From Eustoma russellianum (taxonomy: Eukaryota > Streptophyta > Magnoliopsida > Gentianales > Gentianaceae): DNA of 64,000 nt. Location: positions 24,192,018 through 24,256,017 of the forward strand of contig AP025067.1 of the NCBI GenBank assembly GCA_036186865.1, given 5' to 3'. Positions 33,610-45,726 of this stretch are shown one piece after another. The notes beneath the pieces were generated by a model. The model was not told where the DNA came from, did not search any database, and worked only from the letters and a program-made list of their open reading frames with translations. A program made the position numbers and the translations under genes. Position 1 is the first letter of the stretch. Each line of letters starts with the position of its first letter.

Positions 33610-33619
33610 NNNNNNNNNN
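33610..33619. other. Assembly gap (10 N)
   Basis: Ten N, a placeholder length. The sequences on its two sides end in the same 322-bp repeat, so order and spacing here are uncertain. Confidence 0.98.
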
Positions 33620-34020
33620 GCCCCTCCCCCATTCTCGGTATCTTATAGTGGATGGATTCCTATTTGTCTCTGACTAAACCCCCTTACCTGAAGGAGGTCC
33701 TAGTCCTAATTGAACTCCGTCTAAATGGCTTGTTTGATGTAAGAAAGGTGTAAGTGGAAGACGACGGGTCGACATCAAACTACCACCCGCTCCTAGTGCG
33801 CCTTGCATGGCATGCTTTGCTCGAAACTCAGCTGGAACCAGTGCTGATCAGACTTTCCCGGGTTTAATTGGAGGTTCCTCTTTCCAAAAACCCTTTCGGC
33901 TTTGTAACCTGGGGGGACAGTGGCTGACGCGCCTGGCCCGAGTCTAGATAGCATCTCAGGTGACTCAATGCGCTCCCTTTCTTGCGTTGGGGACACTTTT
34001 TCATTCATCTTGGGGTGGGA
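33620..34020. other. Probable mitochondrial-derived DNA
   Basis: GC-richer than the surroundings and without transposon features. Composition and text resemble plant mitochondrial intergenic DNA; no gene is identified. Next to a plastid fragment, the simplest reading is a plastid-in-mitochondrion segment that was later transferred to the nucleus, or a misassembled organelle contig. Confidence 0.45.
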
Positions 34021-34342
34021 CCTCCCTTGAAGCTGGAAGGGGTGCTTTCTTTTCTTAATGAAAATTTTGACTTTTATCCCATTCTTCATTCCCCCACCCC
34101 TTTCCTTTTGCTGAAAACGGGCATGGAGCCTGAGGTCAAAACTCCGGAGGTGCCCAACTCTTCTCGTTTTGCTACATCAAAGGTGCCCGCCTATGGTGCT
34201 GGAAAAGGAAGCAAGCCAACTTCTCGGAGAGACATAATTAACTGCATTGATCTCAGTAGCTACGCCACCCACGGAATTTAAAGAACCTAAAGGAGCGTGA
34301 GTCATATATTCTGCGGAACGCCGCTCTTGCCAGGGTTGTATA
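34021..34342. repeat. Organelle-like segment, copy 2
   Basis: 322-bp second copy of 33288-33609. Includes the psbC fragment at 34211-34342 on the minus strand. Confidence 0.8.
34211..34342 (-). pseudogene. psbC: Plastid psbC (PSII CP43) fragment, copy 2
   Basis: Same 44 codons as copy 1. Beyond IQPWQ the sequence leaves psbC into unrelated AT-rich nuclear-looking DNA, so a true breakpoint lies at about 34342. Confidence 0.9.
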
Positions 34343-36026
34343 CCTACTCATGTGCTACGATATAGTGCTATCTTAAAACAGATGGAATCACTACCATCAA
34401 AATATCGTCATTCTATTTTTTTACATAACATAAACAGTTAACCTTTTTAAATTAAAAAAGTATAAATTTCTAGATGTTTATGATTTGTAGACATGGAAAC
34501 TCCAAATCTTAAGGGGGAGTTAACTTAATACATGTCACATCCCATTCCAATATTCTTATCAAGTTTTAGTCAAAAAGTGCCTGATCATATTCCTGTCGAG
34601 TTCATGAAAAACAATATTTGACTATTCGGGCACTAGTTGGTCTTAAAAAAAATTCAACGATTGGGCTAAGAAATGTCGAAATGATTATACAGTTAATTTT
34701 ATTTTTTCTGTTCTTTTGGAAAAGCAAAGTAAGAGAGTCTCATATAATCAAACAGTCATTTGAAAACATAGTATCCTAATGATTGTGGCACCAAAAAATT
34801 GTTGTGCAGTTTCTTTACTTACATTTTTACTTTTTTAACCAGCTATTTATTTTATCCAGCTTTGTCCTTTGTGGGTTAAAAAGTTTAGCTATGCGTTTCC
34901 TCACTTATTCTAAACGGTACACCTAATTAGAAAACAAACGAAAAGCGAAGTTCACATATTCACGTTTCTTAACAATGACCTTTTGCACACAATAAGCTTA
35001 GTCAAATGGCCCAAATAAGACACTCATAAAAAAACATAAATTGTTGAAACTTTTAGGCTTACATGATGTGAGACTCATATTTACTCAAACTTTAAAGCAA
35101 TAGATGGTGGATCTCATTATCACATAACTCATATTTTTCTCAAAGTGGGTGATGTGGGACTATATCCTCATAATCTGCCCTCATGTGGCAACATGACTTG
35201 TCATACACGCGCCTTAGAACCTGCCTTCAATCACAAACCATAAGTCAGGAATGAACATCTGGACTTGGTGAGGAGAGACTGGCTTAACATACATACGTGC
35301 CTTAGAATCCGCCTTTAATCACAAACAACAAGTCAAACATGAACATCTAAACTTGGTGAGGAGAGACAATAAATGGTCAACCATGGGTCAAGCAAAGTAT
35401 TAGTTCACATTTTAAACATACTCTGATACCATATTGAAACTTTTGGGCTTACATGATGTGAGACCCATGTTGAAATTTTTAGGCTTACATGATGTGAGAC
35501 ACATATCTCTCATACCATGTTGAAACTTTTGGGCTTACATGATGTGATGTTCATATCTACTCAAAACTTTAAGTTATCTCATTCTCATATAAGCCATGTG
35601 GGTTTATATTCTCAATATAAATATTGAGTTAAATTAATGAAAAATGAGTTACGTTCCATTTTCGTATACAGAGATAAAGTTCATCTTTAACAGTAGCATA
35701 TATCAAAAAGAAATAATTATACAAACCTTAACTAGGATATTTTAGGAATTGATATCTAATGTGAGAAAGAATGCTACATTAAAGTCATGATGAGCATAAT
35801 ATGACTCATAAAATAATAAAAGATAAAGAAATAATCCGATCTACTATCCCTTTTTTTTTCCTTTTTGTCATTGATCAACTTTAACGTCATTAATGTACTT
35901 AATATTCGTGTACTGCATGGAAGATTTTTTTTCAGGAAAAAGAGAGAATGTATAAATTGGTAATGCTTAAGCAATTTCTTAAAAGTGATGTAAGAACCAA
36001 GATAAGTACAGTAATAAAAATCGTTC
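34343..36026. repeat. Repeat-rich intergenic DNA
   Basis: No gene seen. 35040-35570 is built of direct repeats. A TTGAAACTTTT(A/G)GGCTTACATG unit followed by ATGTGAGAC occurs about four times (near 35043, 35434, 35470, 35519). A unit of roughly 100 bp (CGCCTTAGAACCTGCC / GTGCCTTAGAATCCGCC to GGTGAGGAGAGAC) occurs twice at 35207-35367. The rest is unique-looking and AT-rich. Confidence 0.6.
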
Positions 36027-36165
36027 CCGGTGCATTAGGCTCCAGCGTTTGTGCATGGTCTGGGATGAACCGGATCGCTTCATGATCTGATGTATGCAGT
36101 CGTACTCTACACTTTGTGGAAGAGACTGTTTCTGCGACTCAAACCCGTAACTTCAATGTCACAAA
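36027..36165 (-). mobile_element. SINE copy (family A)
   Basis: The reverse complement reads a pol III B-box-like GGGTTTGAGTCGCAGAAACA, then TGCATACATC..AGATCATGAAGCG, and ends GAGCCTAATGCACCGGGAAC. Homologous pieces are at 37561-37645 and 48345-48500. This arrangement is typical of tRNA-derived plant SINEs. Confidence 0.7.
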
Positions 36166-36781
36166 TCACCAAACTTAGCGGATAATAGCACCTACGCAAA
36201 TTGTAACTTAGTTTTTCTACTCGCCTTTCAAGTTAGGCTTTTGAAGGTTCATAAATCCATTAAATTTTAATGGAGATGCTTATTGCATTTCTCCTTTGCT
36301 TGTTAATTAACCTATAACTTGGAATAAATTGTTAAAATCCCAACGATTGTCTTTAATACATATAATAGTCAGCTGCTGAAGGAATCTGGATTTTTCTGAC
36401 TTAATCGCATAAGCCACACATACATGATCTGCAAAATCCTCAGCTTTTTGTTTTGTCCGAAAAAGTTTAAGCAATTTATGCCGGCTAATTTAACTTAACA
36501 AGCCATGACTATTTAACAATTTCAACACTAATCACAGTAATTTATTCAAATCTTTTCAAAATGGACTTGTTAATTACTACTGATTACCCTGTGGGTCGTC
36601 TCCAAATTGATCTCGTATCCTTACTTTCGTCCCTAAACTCCTTTACCTTAAATTAGGATCTTTTTTGCAGGCAGGACTTCGTTGATAAAGCTCCAAGTTT
36701 TAGGCAAAGTATAATCAGTCACAAAGAAATAAAAAAAAAAAAAAAAAACTAGAGGAAGTAAAATTATTACTAGCAGAAGAG
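36166..36781 (+). other. Upstream region of the split host gene
   Basis: No gene. AT-rich with a poly(A) run at 36731-36748 shortly before the ATG at 36782. Probably promoter and 5' UTR of the following gene; no convincing TATA box assigned. Confidence 0.4.
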
Positions 36782-37244
36782 ATGAATGTTTTTGCCAGAA
36801 TCTCTGCATCATCAGTTGTTTCCGAGAGTACTTGCAGAAGGGAAAGAGGTGATGTTGTTTGTCCGAAGCCTAGACGAGTCAAGCCCCTTAAATTGCACTT
36901 TAGGTGAGTTTCCTTTTTATTGCTTTTTTTTCTTTCTTTTGTTGATCACTTTTGATTCTTTTTTCCTTCATTATGTTCATGTTTTCCTAATGGGTTTTGG
37001 TTAATTCGTTGTAATTTACAGTTATCGACAAGAAGTTGAAGCTATAGCTGGAGCTGAAGAGTTGGATATAATTGTTCCTAACTCCTAAGGTGTGTTATGT
37101 GCTCCTTCCTTGTGTTATGTGCTCCTTCCTTGTAGAAAGTATATCTGAAATAAAAGGGAGAAGCAATGGAATAGGAGATTGTTGCATATCAAGAAACATG
37201 TAAGCTGGTGAAAATCTTAGAACGATATACTGATTTCTTAGAAA

Positions 37245-37505
37245 TATTGATACTTAGTTTCCATTCTCTAAAATAGATTTGACTTTGGAATATAATAAAA
37301 TAAAAACAAAATGACACATTAAATTAGTTGTGCTTCTTATATTGTAAAGTACAGTTGAACAACATAGTTTGACGCAATTTTCATTATGTGTCATCAGGAA
37401 ACAACCTCTGTGTGTTTCCAACACATGAGTATGGTTGCGTACATCTGACTCTTTATACCCCGCCATAGGCGAGAGCCTGGCAATGGGTTAATGTTGTTGT
37501 TGTCA
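37245..37505 (+). mobile_element. SINE-like copy (family B) ending in GTT repeats, in intron 2
   Basis: Homologous over about 250 bp to 50690-50948. The shared 3' module is AACAACCTCTGTGTGTTTC, then TACCCCG(C/A)CATAGGC, then a (GTT)n tail. The GTT tail is a signature of several eudicot SINEs. Confidence 0.65.
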
Positions 37506-37560
37506 GAAATCTTGTACTATGTGTATGTTTTATGAAACATCCTCCTACATAAAGTGTATA

Positions 37561-37645
37561 GTAAGGATGTGTACATCAGATTGCAATGCGATCCGGCTTT
37601 TCTCCGGATCCTGCACAAACGCAGGAGTCTAGTACACCACGAACG
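37561..37645 (+). mobile_element. SINE fragment (family A) in intron 2
   Basis: Contains GATTGCAATGCGATCCGG, TCTCCGGATCCTGCAC and GGAGTCTAGTACACC, the 3' half of the family A SINE in plus orientation. Confidence 0.65.
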
Positions 37646-37865
37646 CCCTTATACTGTGTCTATGTGTATGTTTTCTGTAACATTTTTTACCTTTGTTTTT
37701 TCTCTTTATACGTACAGGGGAACTATGGTACAGAACCTCAATTCTTTTGTGGGTCGCCTTCAAGCAGAGTATCCAATCCGATGATTCAAGATATTCGATT
37801 TGGAGATGAAATGGCTACTCCAGTATCACCAAGGTCACTTTTGATTCCCACTGGAATAGGAATCA

Positions 37866-39331
37866 TGATGCGTGCAACTCGTATGCTCCAACAATTCCAC
37901 CTTCCAAACGTCCTTCACAAGGGTTAGGCACAAGGAAGAAGACTTCCCCTTGCTTCCTTAATGAATAAAAACGTATGGATTAAGAATGAGCAAGACCAAC
38001 ACTTCAAGATGGTCGTTGATCAGGCAAACCAATATGGCCCTCCTGGACGGCACCTTTAAGCAATGGCAACACCTTCAATATGCTCAACTTTGAAGGATCT
38101 TAACCTAGGTTTTTAATGCAAAACCAAGAAAACAAAGTATCACACAAAGTGAATAAAATATCAAGAATTGTTATTCATCAAAAGGTGCTCTTCCTAGGCG
38201 CCCCAAAGGCTCTATTTATAGGCTTAGATTGAGCCTTAAAATGTCTAGAACTAATTCAAAATAAAGCTAGCTAACAATCTTTGAAAATTGAAAACTATTT
38301 GAATTCAAAACTAAAACAAATCCTAGCTAGAAACTTCAAATCTTGCAAGACATTATCCTCAATGAATCTGGTCATGTTTGGTGATGAAATGGCGTTGGAG
38401 GCTTGATCTTGACATAGATTAGATGGTTGTGTTTGACTTCAAAGGCTGGTTGAAGATTGAATTCAATTTGAATTTGAACTTGACTTCAAACTTGAATCTA
38501 ATCTTTGAATTTTGATCTCTCCTCTTTTGCTCTCCAAATTGGCATGTAACTATAGAAGATGGCATGTGATAAGGTCTACAAGGGGTTGAGATGTTGGATT
38601 CAAATGCTGGTTGGAGATTGAGTTTAACTTGAACTTGAATTAAAACTTGGATTCAAATTTGAATTGTCATCTCATCTTTGTTATCCTTCAAATTTGACTT
38701 CATGTTGGCGTTGGAGTGGATGTAGATTAGGCTGAAATCTTCTTGAACTTTAAGTCTCCAATTGATTGAGATTGAATTCAAATTAAGGTTGAATTTTAAA
38801 TTCAAGCCTAGCTTTGAATTTAAACTCAATTGATCATTATCCATTTGCTTCAATCATGGCCGGCCCCTCCTCTTGTGGATAATGGAGATGATTTTGATTT
38901 CAACTTGATCAAGAGATTCTATCTTGGACACCTTTGAATTTGTCTTAGCGTAGACAAACATTCTCTTGAAACATTCTCTTGAAACATTCTCTTCAAACAT
39001 TCTCTTCAAACATTCTCTTGAAACATTCTCTTCAAACATTCTCTTCAAACATTCTCTTGACCCTAATTTACCTACAAAGCAGATACATGAAACTAAGATC
39101 ACACGACACAAAATAAAATCCAAAAAAACAAAGAGTGTAGACGTGCATGTGATACATGCTCAAGTTGAAGGTTCAATGAAATGAACCCAAGGAGTCTTAG
39201 GTTCATCTTGAACATGCTTGTACAAGAAGGTGGCAACTTGATGACAAAGTTCCCTTGCCCTCCTTCTTGTCATAGGACCTTTGACCTCTTGATGGGGCCC
39301 TTGATCCTCATCGGACCCTTGACCCTCATCA
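37866..39331 (-). repeat. 3' LTR (element orientation) of the Ty3 element
   Basis: On the plus strand it starts TGATGCGTGC and ends CCCTCATCA. Contains an array of a 13-bp ACATTCTCTT(G/C)AA unit at 38956-39061 with G/C variants in a different order from the partner LTR. Confidence 0.93.
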
Positions 39332-42300
39332 ATCCCCCCTCCTCAAAAGGATTCGTCCTCGAATCAAAAAGGTCATCGTTGAAAGGGGTGAGATTAGCAA
39401 CATTAAAAGTAGGTGAAACTGAACCATACCTGTCGGGAAGATCGAGGATGTATGCATTGTCACCTATGCATTTCAATACTTTAAAGGGTCCATCTCCTCG
39501 AGGCAACAATTTTGACTTTCTTTCATTGGAAAATCTTTCTTTGCGCAAATGTAACCACACTAAATCTCCAGGTTTGAACACAACTCTTTTCCGATGTTTG
39601 TTAGCTCGTCTTTCATAAGCTTTTTTTTTCTTTTCTAGTTGTGTTTTAACTTGTTCATGCAGTTTCTTTATGTTGTCCGCTTTTTGTTTACCATCAAGAC
39701 TAGAACGTTCATGCACAGGAATAGGAATCAAATCAATGGGAGACAAGGGATTAAAGCCATACACGATTTCAAATGGACTATGCAAAGTACCGTGATGGAC
39801 ACTCCTATTATATGCAAATTCGATATATGGTAAACAATCTTCCCAATGTTTAATGTGTTTTTGCAAAATGGCACGCAAAAGTTGAGAAAGAGTACGATTA
39901 ACGACTTCAGTTTGTCCATCAGTTTGTGGGTGTGCGGTGGTGGAAAACAACAATTGTGTACCAAGTTTAGCCCACAAAACACGCCAAAAATGACTCAAAA
40001 ATTTCGTATCTCTATCGCTTACAATTGTACGTGGCATGCCATGCAATCTAACAATTTCTTTGAAGAACAAATCAGCAACATGTGTGGCATCATCAACTTT
40101 CCTACATGCAATGAAATGTGCCATTTTTGAAAATTGATCAACCACAACATAAATGCTATCGCGTCCTCCCCGAGACCTAGGAAGTCCTAGCACAAAGTCC
40201 ATGGAAATGTCAATCCAAGGGGCAGCAGGGACGGGTAAAGGCGTGTAAAGGCCATGTGGTTGGGACTTGGATTTGGCTTGTTTGCAAGTGGTGCAACTAC
40301 CACACAACCTCTCGACGTCTACTCGCATGTGGGGCCAATAGAAATGTTCCTTAAGAGTCTCAAGGGTTTTGAACACTCGAAATGACCCATTAAACCTCCC
40401 CCATGGGCTTCTCTGATCAATGCTTCTCGTAGGGATGATTGGGGAACGCACAATTTTTGTTCTTTGAAAAGATAACCCTCATGTATGTAAAATTTTCCAA
40501 ATGGTGCTCCTTTACATGCCTCGAAAATGGTGCCAAAGTCATGGTCATTGGGGTACAAGTCCTTAAGTGATTCGAATCCTAAGAAGCATGAAGATAATGT
40601 AGTCACTAACGTGTATCTCCTAGAGAGGGCATTGTCAACTATATTATCCTTTCCTTGTTTGTACTTAATCACGTAAGGGAATTGTTCTATGAACTCTACT
40701 CATTTGGCATGTCTTTTGTTCAACTTTCCCTGCCCTTTAAGATACTTAAGGCTTTCGTGGTCAGTGTGGATCACAAACTCTTTAGGTTGAAGATAGTGTT
40801 GTCAAGTTTGTAGGGATCTCACAAGGGCATAAAGTTCCTTATCATAGGTAGAGTAATTCAATGCTGCTCCTTTCAACTTTTCACTAAAGTAGGCTATGGG
40901 TTTCTTACTTTGGGTCAAAATTGCGGCTATACCCACTCCACTTGCATCACACTCGATCTCAAAGGTCTCATCAAAATTTGGTAGTCTAAGTATGGTGCAG
41001 TGGTCAGCCTACGTTTGAGTTCATCAAATGCCTGTTGTTGTGGCTCTTCCCACCTAAAAGGCACATCTTTTTTCACAATTTCGTTTAGGGGTGCAGCTAT
41101 GGAAGAAAAATCTTTGACAAAGCGTCTATAAAAGCTTGCTAGTCCATGAAAACTGCGAACCTCCCCTACATTCTTAGGTATAGGCCACTCCACAATTGAC
41201 CTAACCTTTTCCTCATCCATCTCTACTCCCTCAGCCGAAATGACAAAGCCTAGAAAAACCACGCGTTCTAAACAAAAGGAGCACTTCTTAAAGTTGGCGT
41301 AAAGTTGTTCTTGCTTAAGCTTTTCAAAAACGGCTCTAATGTGGTCAAGATGATCTTCTATGGTGTGGGAATAGATTAGGATATCATCGAAATAGACAAC
41401 GACAAAGCGTCCTATGAACGCACGTAAGACTTCATTCATTAGCCTCATAAAGGTACTAGGGGCGTTGGTGAGCCCGAAGGGCATCACTAACCACTCATAG
41501 AGCCCAAACTTGGTTTTGAATGCAGTCTTCCATTCGTCCCCTTCTCTAATGCGTACCTGGAAGTACCCTTGCTTAAGGTCGATTTTGGTTAAGAATTTGG
41601 ATCCGTGCAACATGTCTAGCATATCGTCTAGCCTAGGTATGGGGTACCTATACTTGACGGTAATCTTGTTTATGGCTCGGCAATCGGTACACATTCTCCA
41701 CGTTCCATCCTTTTTGGGTACTAAAATGATTGGGACGGCAGATGGGCTTAGACTCTCTCGAACTTGTCCACTAGCTAGGAGCTCCTCTACTTGCCTTTGG
41801 ATTTCTTTGGTTTCTTCAGGGTTTGCTCGATAGGCTGGGCGATTGGGTAACACGGCTCCTGGGACAAAGTCGATTTGGTGTTCTATTCCTCTAATGGGTG
41901 GTAATCCGGATGGTGGCTCGGAGGGAAATAGAACTTCATATTCTTGGATAAGGGACGCAACTGAGGTAGGTAAGTTTGGTGAGAGTTCTTCAAGGGCAAG
42001 TTGACACGACTTTGGGATGATGATGAGGACAGTTTGGTTGTTATAAAGTGCACGTGTAACCTCTCTTTTCTTTGCGAAATACCCACACTTCTTTTTGGAC
42101 TCGTTGACACTTAGGGGCACTACCTCTTTTCCCTTGCTCTTGTGTTTTTTGTTCTCACTTTTCATACACTCCACGAATTTTCTCTCGGCTTCTTTTTCCT
42201 TAGGATCGGCTCTAGACTTGGACATGCATTGGTGATCCTCGTGGACTTTGTGCGGTGGAAATGCATGCAGTTTGTACAATTTGCCATTCAATTTGAAAGA

Positions 42301-44043
42301 ATAACGATTCAAATAACCATCATATGTCACATGTCTATCAAATTGCCATGGCCTACCAAGTAAGATATGACTAGCATGCATTGGTGCGACATCACATAAA
42401 ACATCATCTTTGTAACTACCAATGCTAAGATAAATGAAAACTTGTTTACTTACGCTAACTTCACCGCAGTCATTTAGCCATGCAAGTTTGTAAGGATGCG
42501 GATGATTAGTCATAGGCAAATTCAGTTTTCTTACTAATTCGATGCTAGCCACATTCGCACAAGAACCGGAATCAATGATCATGGTGCACACTTTACCATT
42601 TATCATGCAATGAATATGGAAAATGTTTTCTCTATGTTGTTCGTGATCATCTAATTTCGGATATGCATTTAAAGCTCTACGCACAACAAGAAACTCCTTG
42701 GTATCAAAATCATCTAATACGCCTAGATCCTCTTCAGGTTCAATTTCATTATCATGCTCAGACTCGTTTTCATGCTCGGACTCGGACATATATTCGTTTG
42801 TCTCTTCAATTAACATGATTCTTTTTGCATTAGGACATTCTTTTCCTATGTGACCACGTCCTTGACATTTATAACATTTAATGTCTCTAAACCAGTTTGA
42901 AGGATCCGAAGAATTGCCGGTAGGAGCCTTTTGTTGGGTGCGTTCATCTCTCCTTTGTGTGGATTGCACACGATTGTCCATCCTTTGCGATGCTCCTTGG
43001 TCACGCGTTTGGCCTCCTGTAGGCCGTGAACTTCCTGTTCCTGAAGGCTTGCTGTGAAATCTTGACGAAGATTGATTAGTACAATAATTGGAATTGAAAT
43101 TAGAGGAGTTACGTACCTTTAATTGTGCTTCAATCTTTTCAGCCATATGGACCATGGTTGTGAGGTCGAGGTAAGGTTGAAGGTCAACCCTTTGCGCAAT
43201 CTCCCTGTTTAAACCATGTAAGAATCGAGCCTTGGTGGCTTCTTCAGGTTCCTGCAAGTTAGACCTCTCCAACAAAATTTCTAACTCTTTATAATACTCG
43301 TCTACACTTTTGGAACCTTGTCGTAAGTTATGCAAACTCGTGAAAATAGAACTCTCATAATTGTTTGGAATAAAACGTTGTCGCATTTCAAACTTCATTT
43401 CTTCACAAGTGGCAATTGGGGGTTGTCTCGTCTTAGTTCTATTTCGACACAAATTCGTCCACCAATTAAGTGCATAACCAGAAAATTCAATGGAAGCATA
43501 CCTCAGTTTTTGTAATTCACTATAATTGGTACAAGAAAAGATCAAATCCACTTTCGTTTCCCATTCTAAATATTCCTCCGCATTACTTTTACCATAAAAC
43601 GTGGGAATATTTATTTTGGTTTTGAGAAAATCGTCATCTTGCGGGAAAAGGGGATTTTGGCGTCTTTGGTAACCACGGGGATGGTGTTCATCAAAGTCAT
43701 AATCATCATGCTCAAAGGGAATGTAATCATCATTGTACCTTCTTGGAGCGTACCTTCTTGCTTGTGTAGGAGGAGCAAACCGTCTCGCTTCGGTGTGTGG
43801 GGGTCGAATGTTATCGTCCTCAACTTCTTCTGGAGGATGGCGCCTTGGTTGTGGTGGTGGAACGGCCCTGCTTGTTCCTTGGCCATCACTTGTTTTGTAG
43901 CTTCACTCCACGTCTTCCAAGCGATGCTTAATTACCTTCTTGTCATGCATGAGTTTCTTAAGCATCTCCAGCATTTGTTGTTGAGTATTGTCAACAGTTT
44001 CGGCTTCTTTAGACTTGCTAGATGCGGAATTGCTGCTGGCCAT
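39270..44043 (-). pseudogene. gag-pol of the CRM/Reina-like Ty3 element
   Basis: The start at 44043 (MASSNSASSKSKEAE) is in frame with the main ORF 43551-40927, broken by one TGA at 43905-43903 (former Trp). Order: gag (ALNWWTNLCRNRTKT, LHGLNREIAQRV), CCHC knuckle CYKCQGRGHIGKEC, protease (MIIDSGSCANV), RT (MCTDCRAINKITVKYRYPIP, MPFGLTNAPSTFM, VYFDDILIYS). A one-base frameshift near 40985 and further stops to about 40680 disrupt RNase H. Integrase is at 40451-39332 (FYWPHMR-DVE-LCGSC-TCKQAK finger, VVVDQFSKMAHFIACRK, VSDRDTKFLSHFW, TTAHPQTDGQTEVVNRTL). The ORF continues past the polypurine tract into the LTR, stopping at 39270. Confidence 0.9.
39332..39348 (-). other. Polypurine tract of the Ty3 element
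   Basis: On the minus strand TTTTGAGGAGGGGGGAT lies immediately before the LTR start TGATGAGGG. Confidence 0.85.
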
Positions 44044-45711
44044 TGTACCTAAGGAATTGAACGAAAACAAAGGGAAAAAGAAGGAAGCAAACTAACACAA
44101 AGATAGACAAATATTAAGGGATTAGTAAAAAAAATAAGCTCTGAACACTCCGCTTTCGATTCTTTCCACTCTCTTACCACTTTGGTTCTTGGATAACCTG
44201 AAGTTAAGAAGTCTCAAAGTGATCAATAAGGAAGTGTATTGCCAAGGCTTTTTCGATTCACAATGTTCTCCGCTTGTTTCTTCCTTTTTGCTTTCAAGTT
44301 GCACCAATTAGTATCAAAGTAGAATCAATTGAAATGAACACAAACTTGAACTTTATACTAAGATTCAAAGAAAATAAGCAACCAAAGTTGATGTATAAGG
44401 CTGAACCAAAGATAAACTAAGGGTTGTCGTGGGCAATCTTTAGTTAATTTTGATTCTATGCACTTGCTATCCACAAAATGGTTCAAGTCATGCAACAATC
44501 GAGCAACCAAGTGTGTTATTGGTTTAAGAATATGAAGAAATGGATAATTGGGTATAGGGGACGGCAATGTGGGGTAGTATGGTATCCAAGGTTTGCAAGT
44601 CGTACCAAAAATTTTCTACGCAATGCACAAACGTTTTGCTCTTTTTCTTTGCTCTTGTTCTTTTGTTTTTCTTTTTCTTCCTTGCTATTTCAATTGTGCA
44701 AGGTTCAGATTCTCCTTTTTTTTTACTAAGGGCAGAATTGGAATTTCACTTGTTTTGCGCTTAGCACTTGCGTTTTTGGACAGAATAGTGCAATGTATTT
44801 AAAATGCAATTTGTATCTTGGACTTGCAACAAAAATGACCTTGGAAAGTGAAGGAATTGGGGTAGGACCGAATGGGGGTTATGGTTAGGGTTTTGATTTA
44901 GGGTGTTTTTGAACGTTTTGGGATTTTGCGGGATGTGGTTGTAGGAATGGAATGGGTGTTGTAAATTGACTATTTGGGTTGGTAATTGATGATTGGTGTG
45001 GTCAATTTGGATATTGGTTGGTCTAGGACAGAATTTGAACAAAATTCAAATTCTGGGGTTAGGGTTTATTTGAATGAATTGAGATCTTTAGAATCTGATT
45101 GTATTTGGTAAAATTGGTTTGGGGCTTTTTGTTTGGGGTGTAAATAGGGCTATTTGGGATCAGCTTGGCGAGTTTTAGAGTTGGGTTAGGGTGGGGGTGG
45201 TTGGGCCGTGGGGTGTGGGGCTGGTTTTAGGGTTTGGTTGGTGTTGCAAGTAGATTGTGAAGACAAGCACACGTAGGACTACCAGATTTATAGCATGAAA
45301 TCAATCACAATGCGAATCATAAGATGCATACAATCATCACCAACTAAAAGCTTCGGTAGCAACAAGATGATTTGAAACCGAGGTAGCTTTATAGGATGAT
45401 GGTTGGAATATTTTGAAGAAGGCTGAATGTAACCTAAAAATGCAACGAACCCTAATTTGTTCAAGTTTGAACGACTCAAAATCAGATTGTGATGCGAAAA
45501 GGAAATAAAGAAATGACACTTGAATGATGAAAAGCAAAATGCAGCAACGTGTAAGGACTCAACGCAATGTTTTGTTTTGGACGTTTTTTTTTTGAATGAA
45601 ATGCAAGACAAATGGCGTGTAGAGGGAGGAGTAGAAGAAGGACTCAACTGAAATTGAAATGACTAGACTCAAACGAAAAGGAAATGATAGACGGTGGAAT
45701 AGAGTAACCTG
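44044..45711 (-). other. Long untranslated leader of the Ty3 element
   Basis: 1.67 kb between primer binding site and gag start. Low-complexity T/G-rich text on the plus strand; no convincing ORF or known domain. Confidence 0.6.
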
Positions 45712-45723
45712 GCTCTAATACCA
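45712..45723 (-). other. Primer binding site of the Ty3 element
   Basis: The minus strand reads TGGTATTAGAGC three bases after the LTR end, a one-base variant of the initiator-Met primer site. Confidence 0.88.
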
Positions 45724-45726
45724 ATT

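Noticed and set aside
36027..36165. Possible tRNA gene suggested by a B-box-like string
   Set aside because: No cloverleaf or A-box at tRNA spacing; homologous copies elsewhere show it is a SINE.
45288..45647. 119-aa minus-strand ORF
   Set aside because: It lies in the untranslated leader of the Ty3 element, has low-complexity composition and no homology that I can see.
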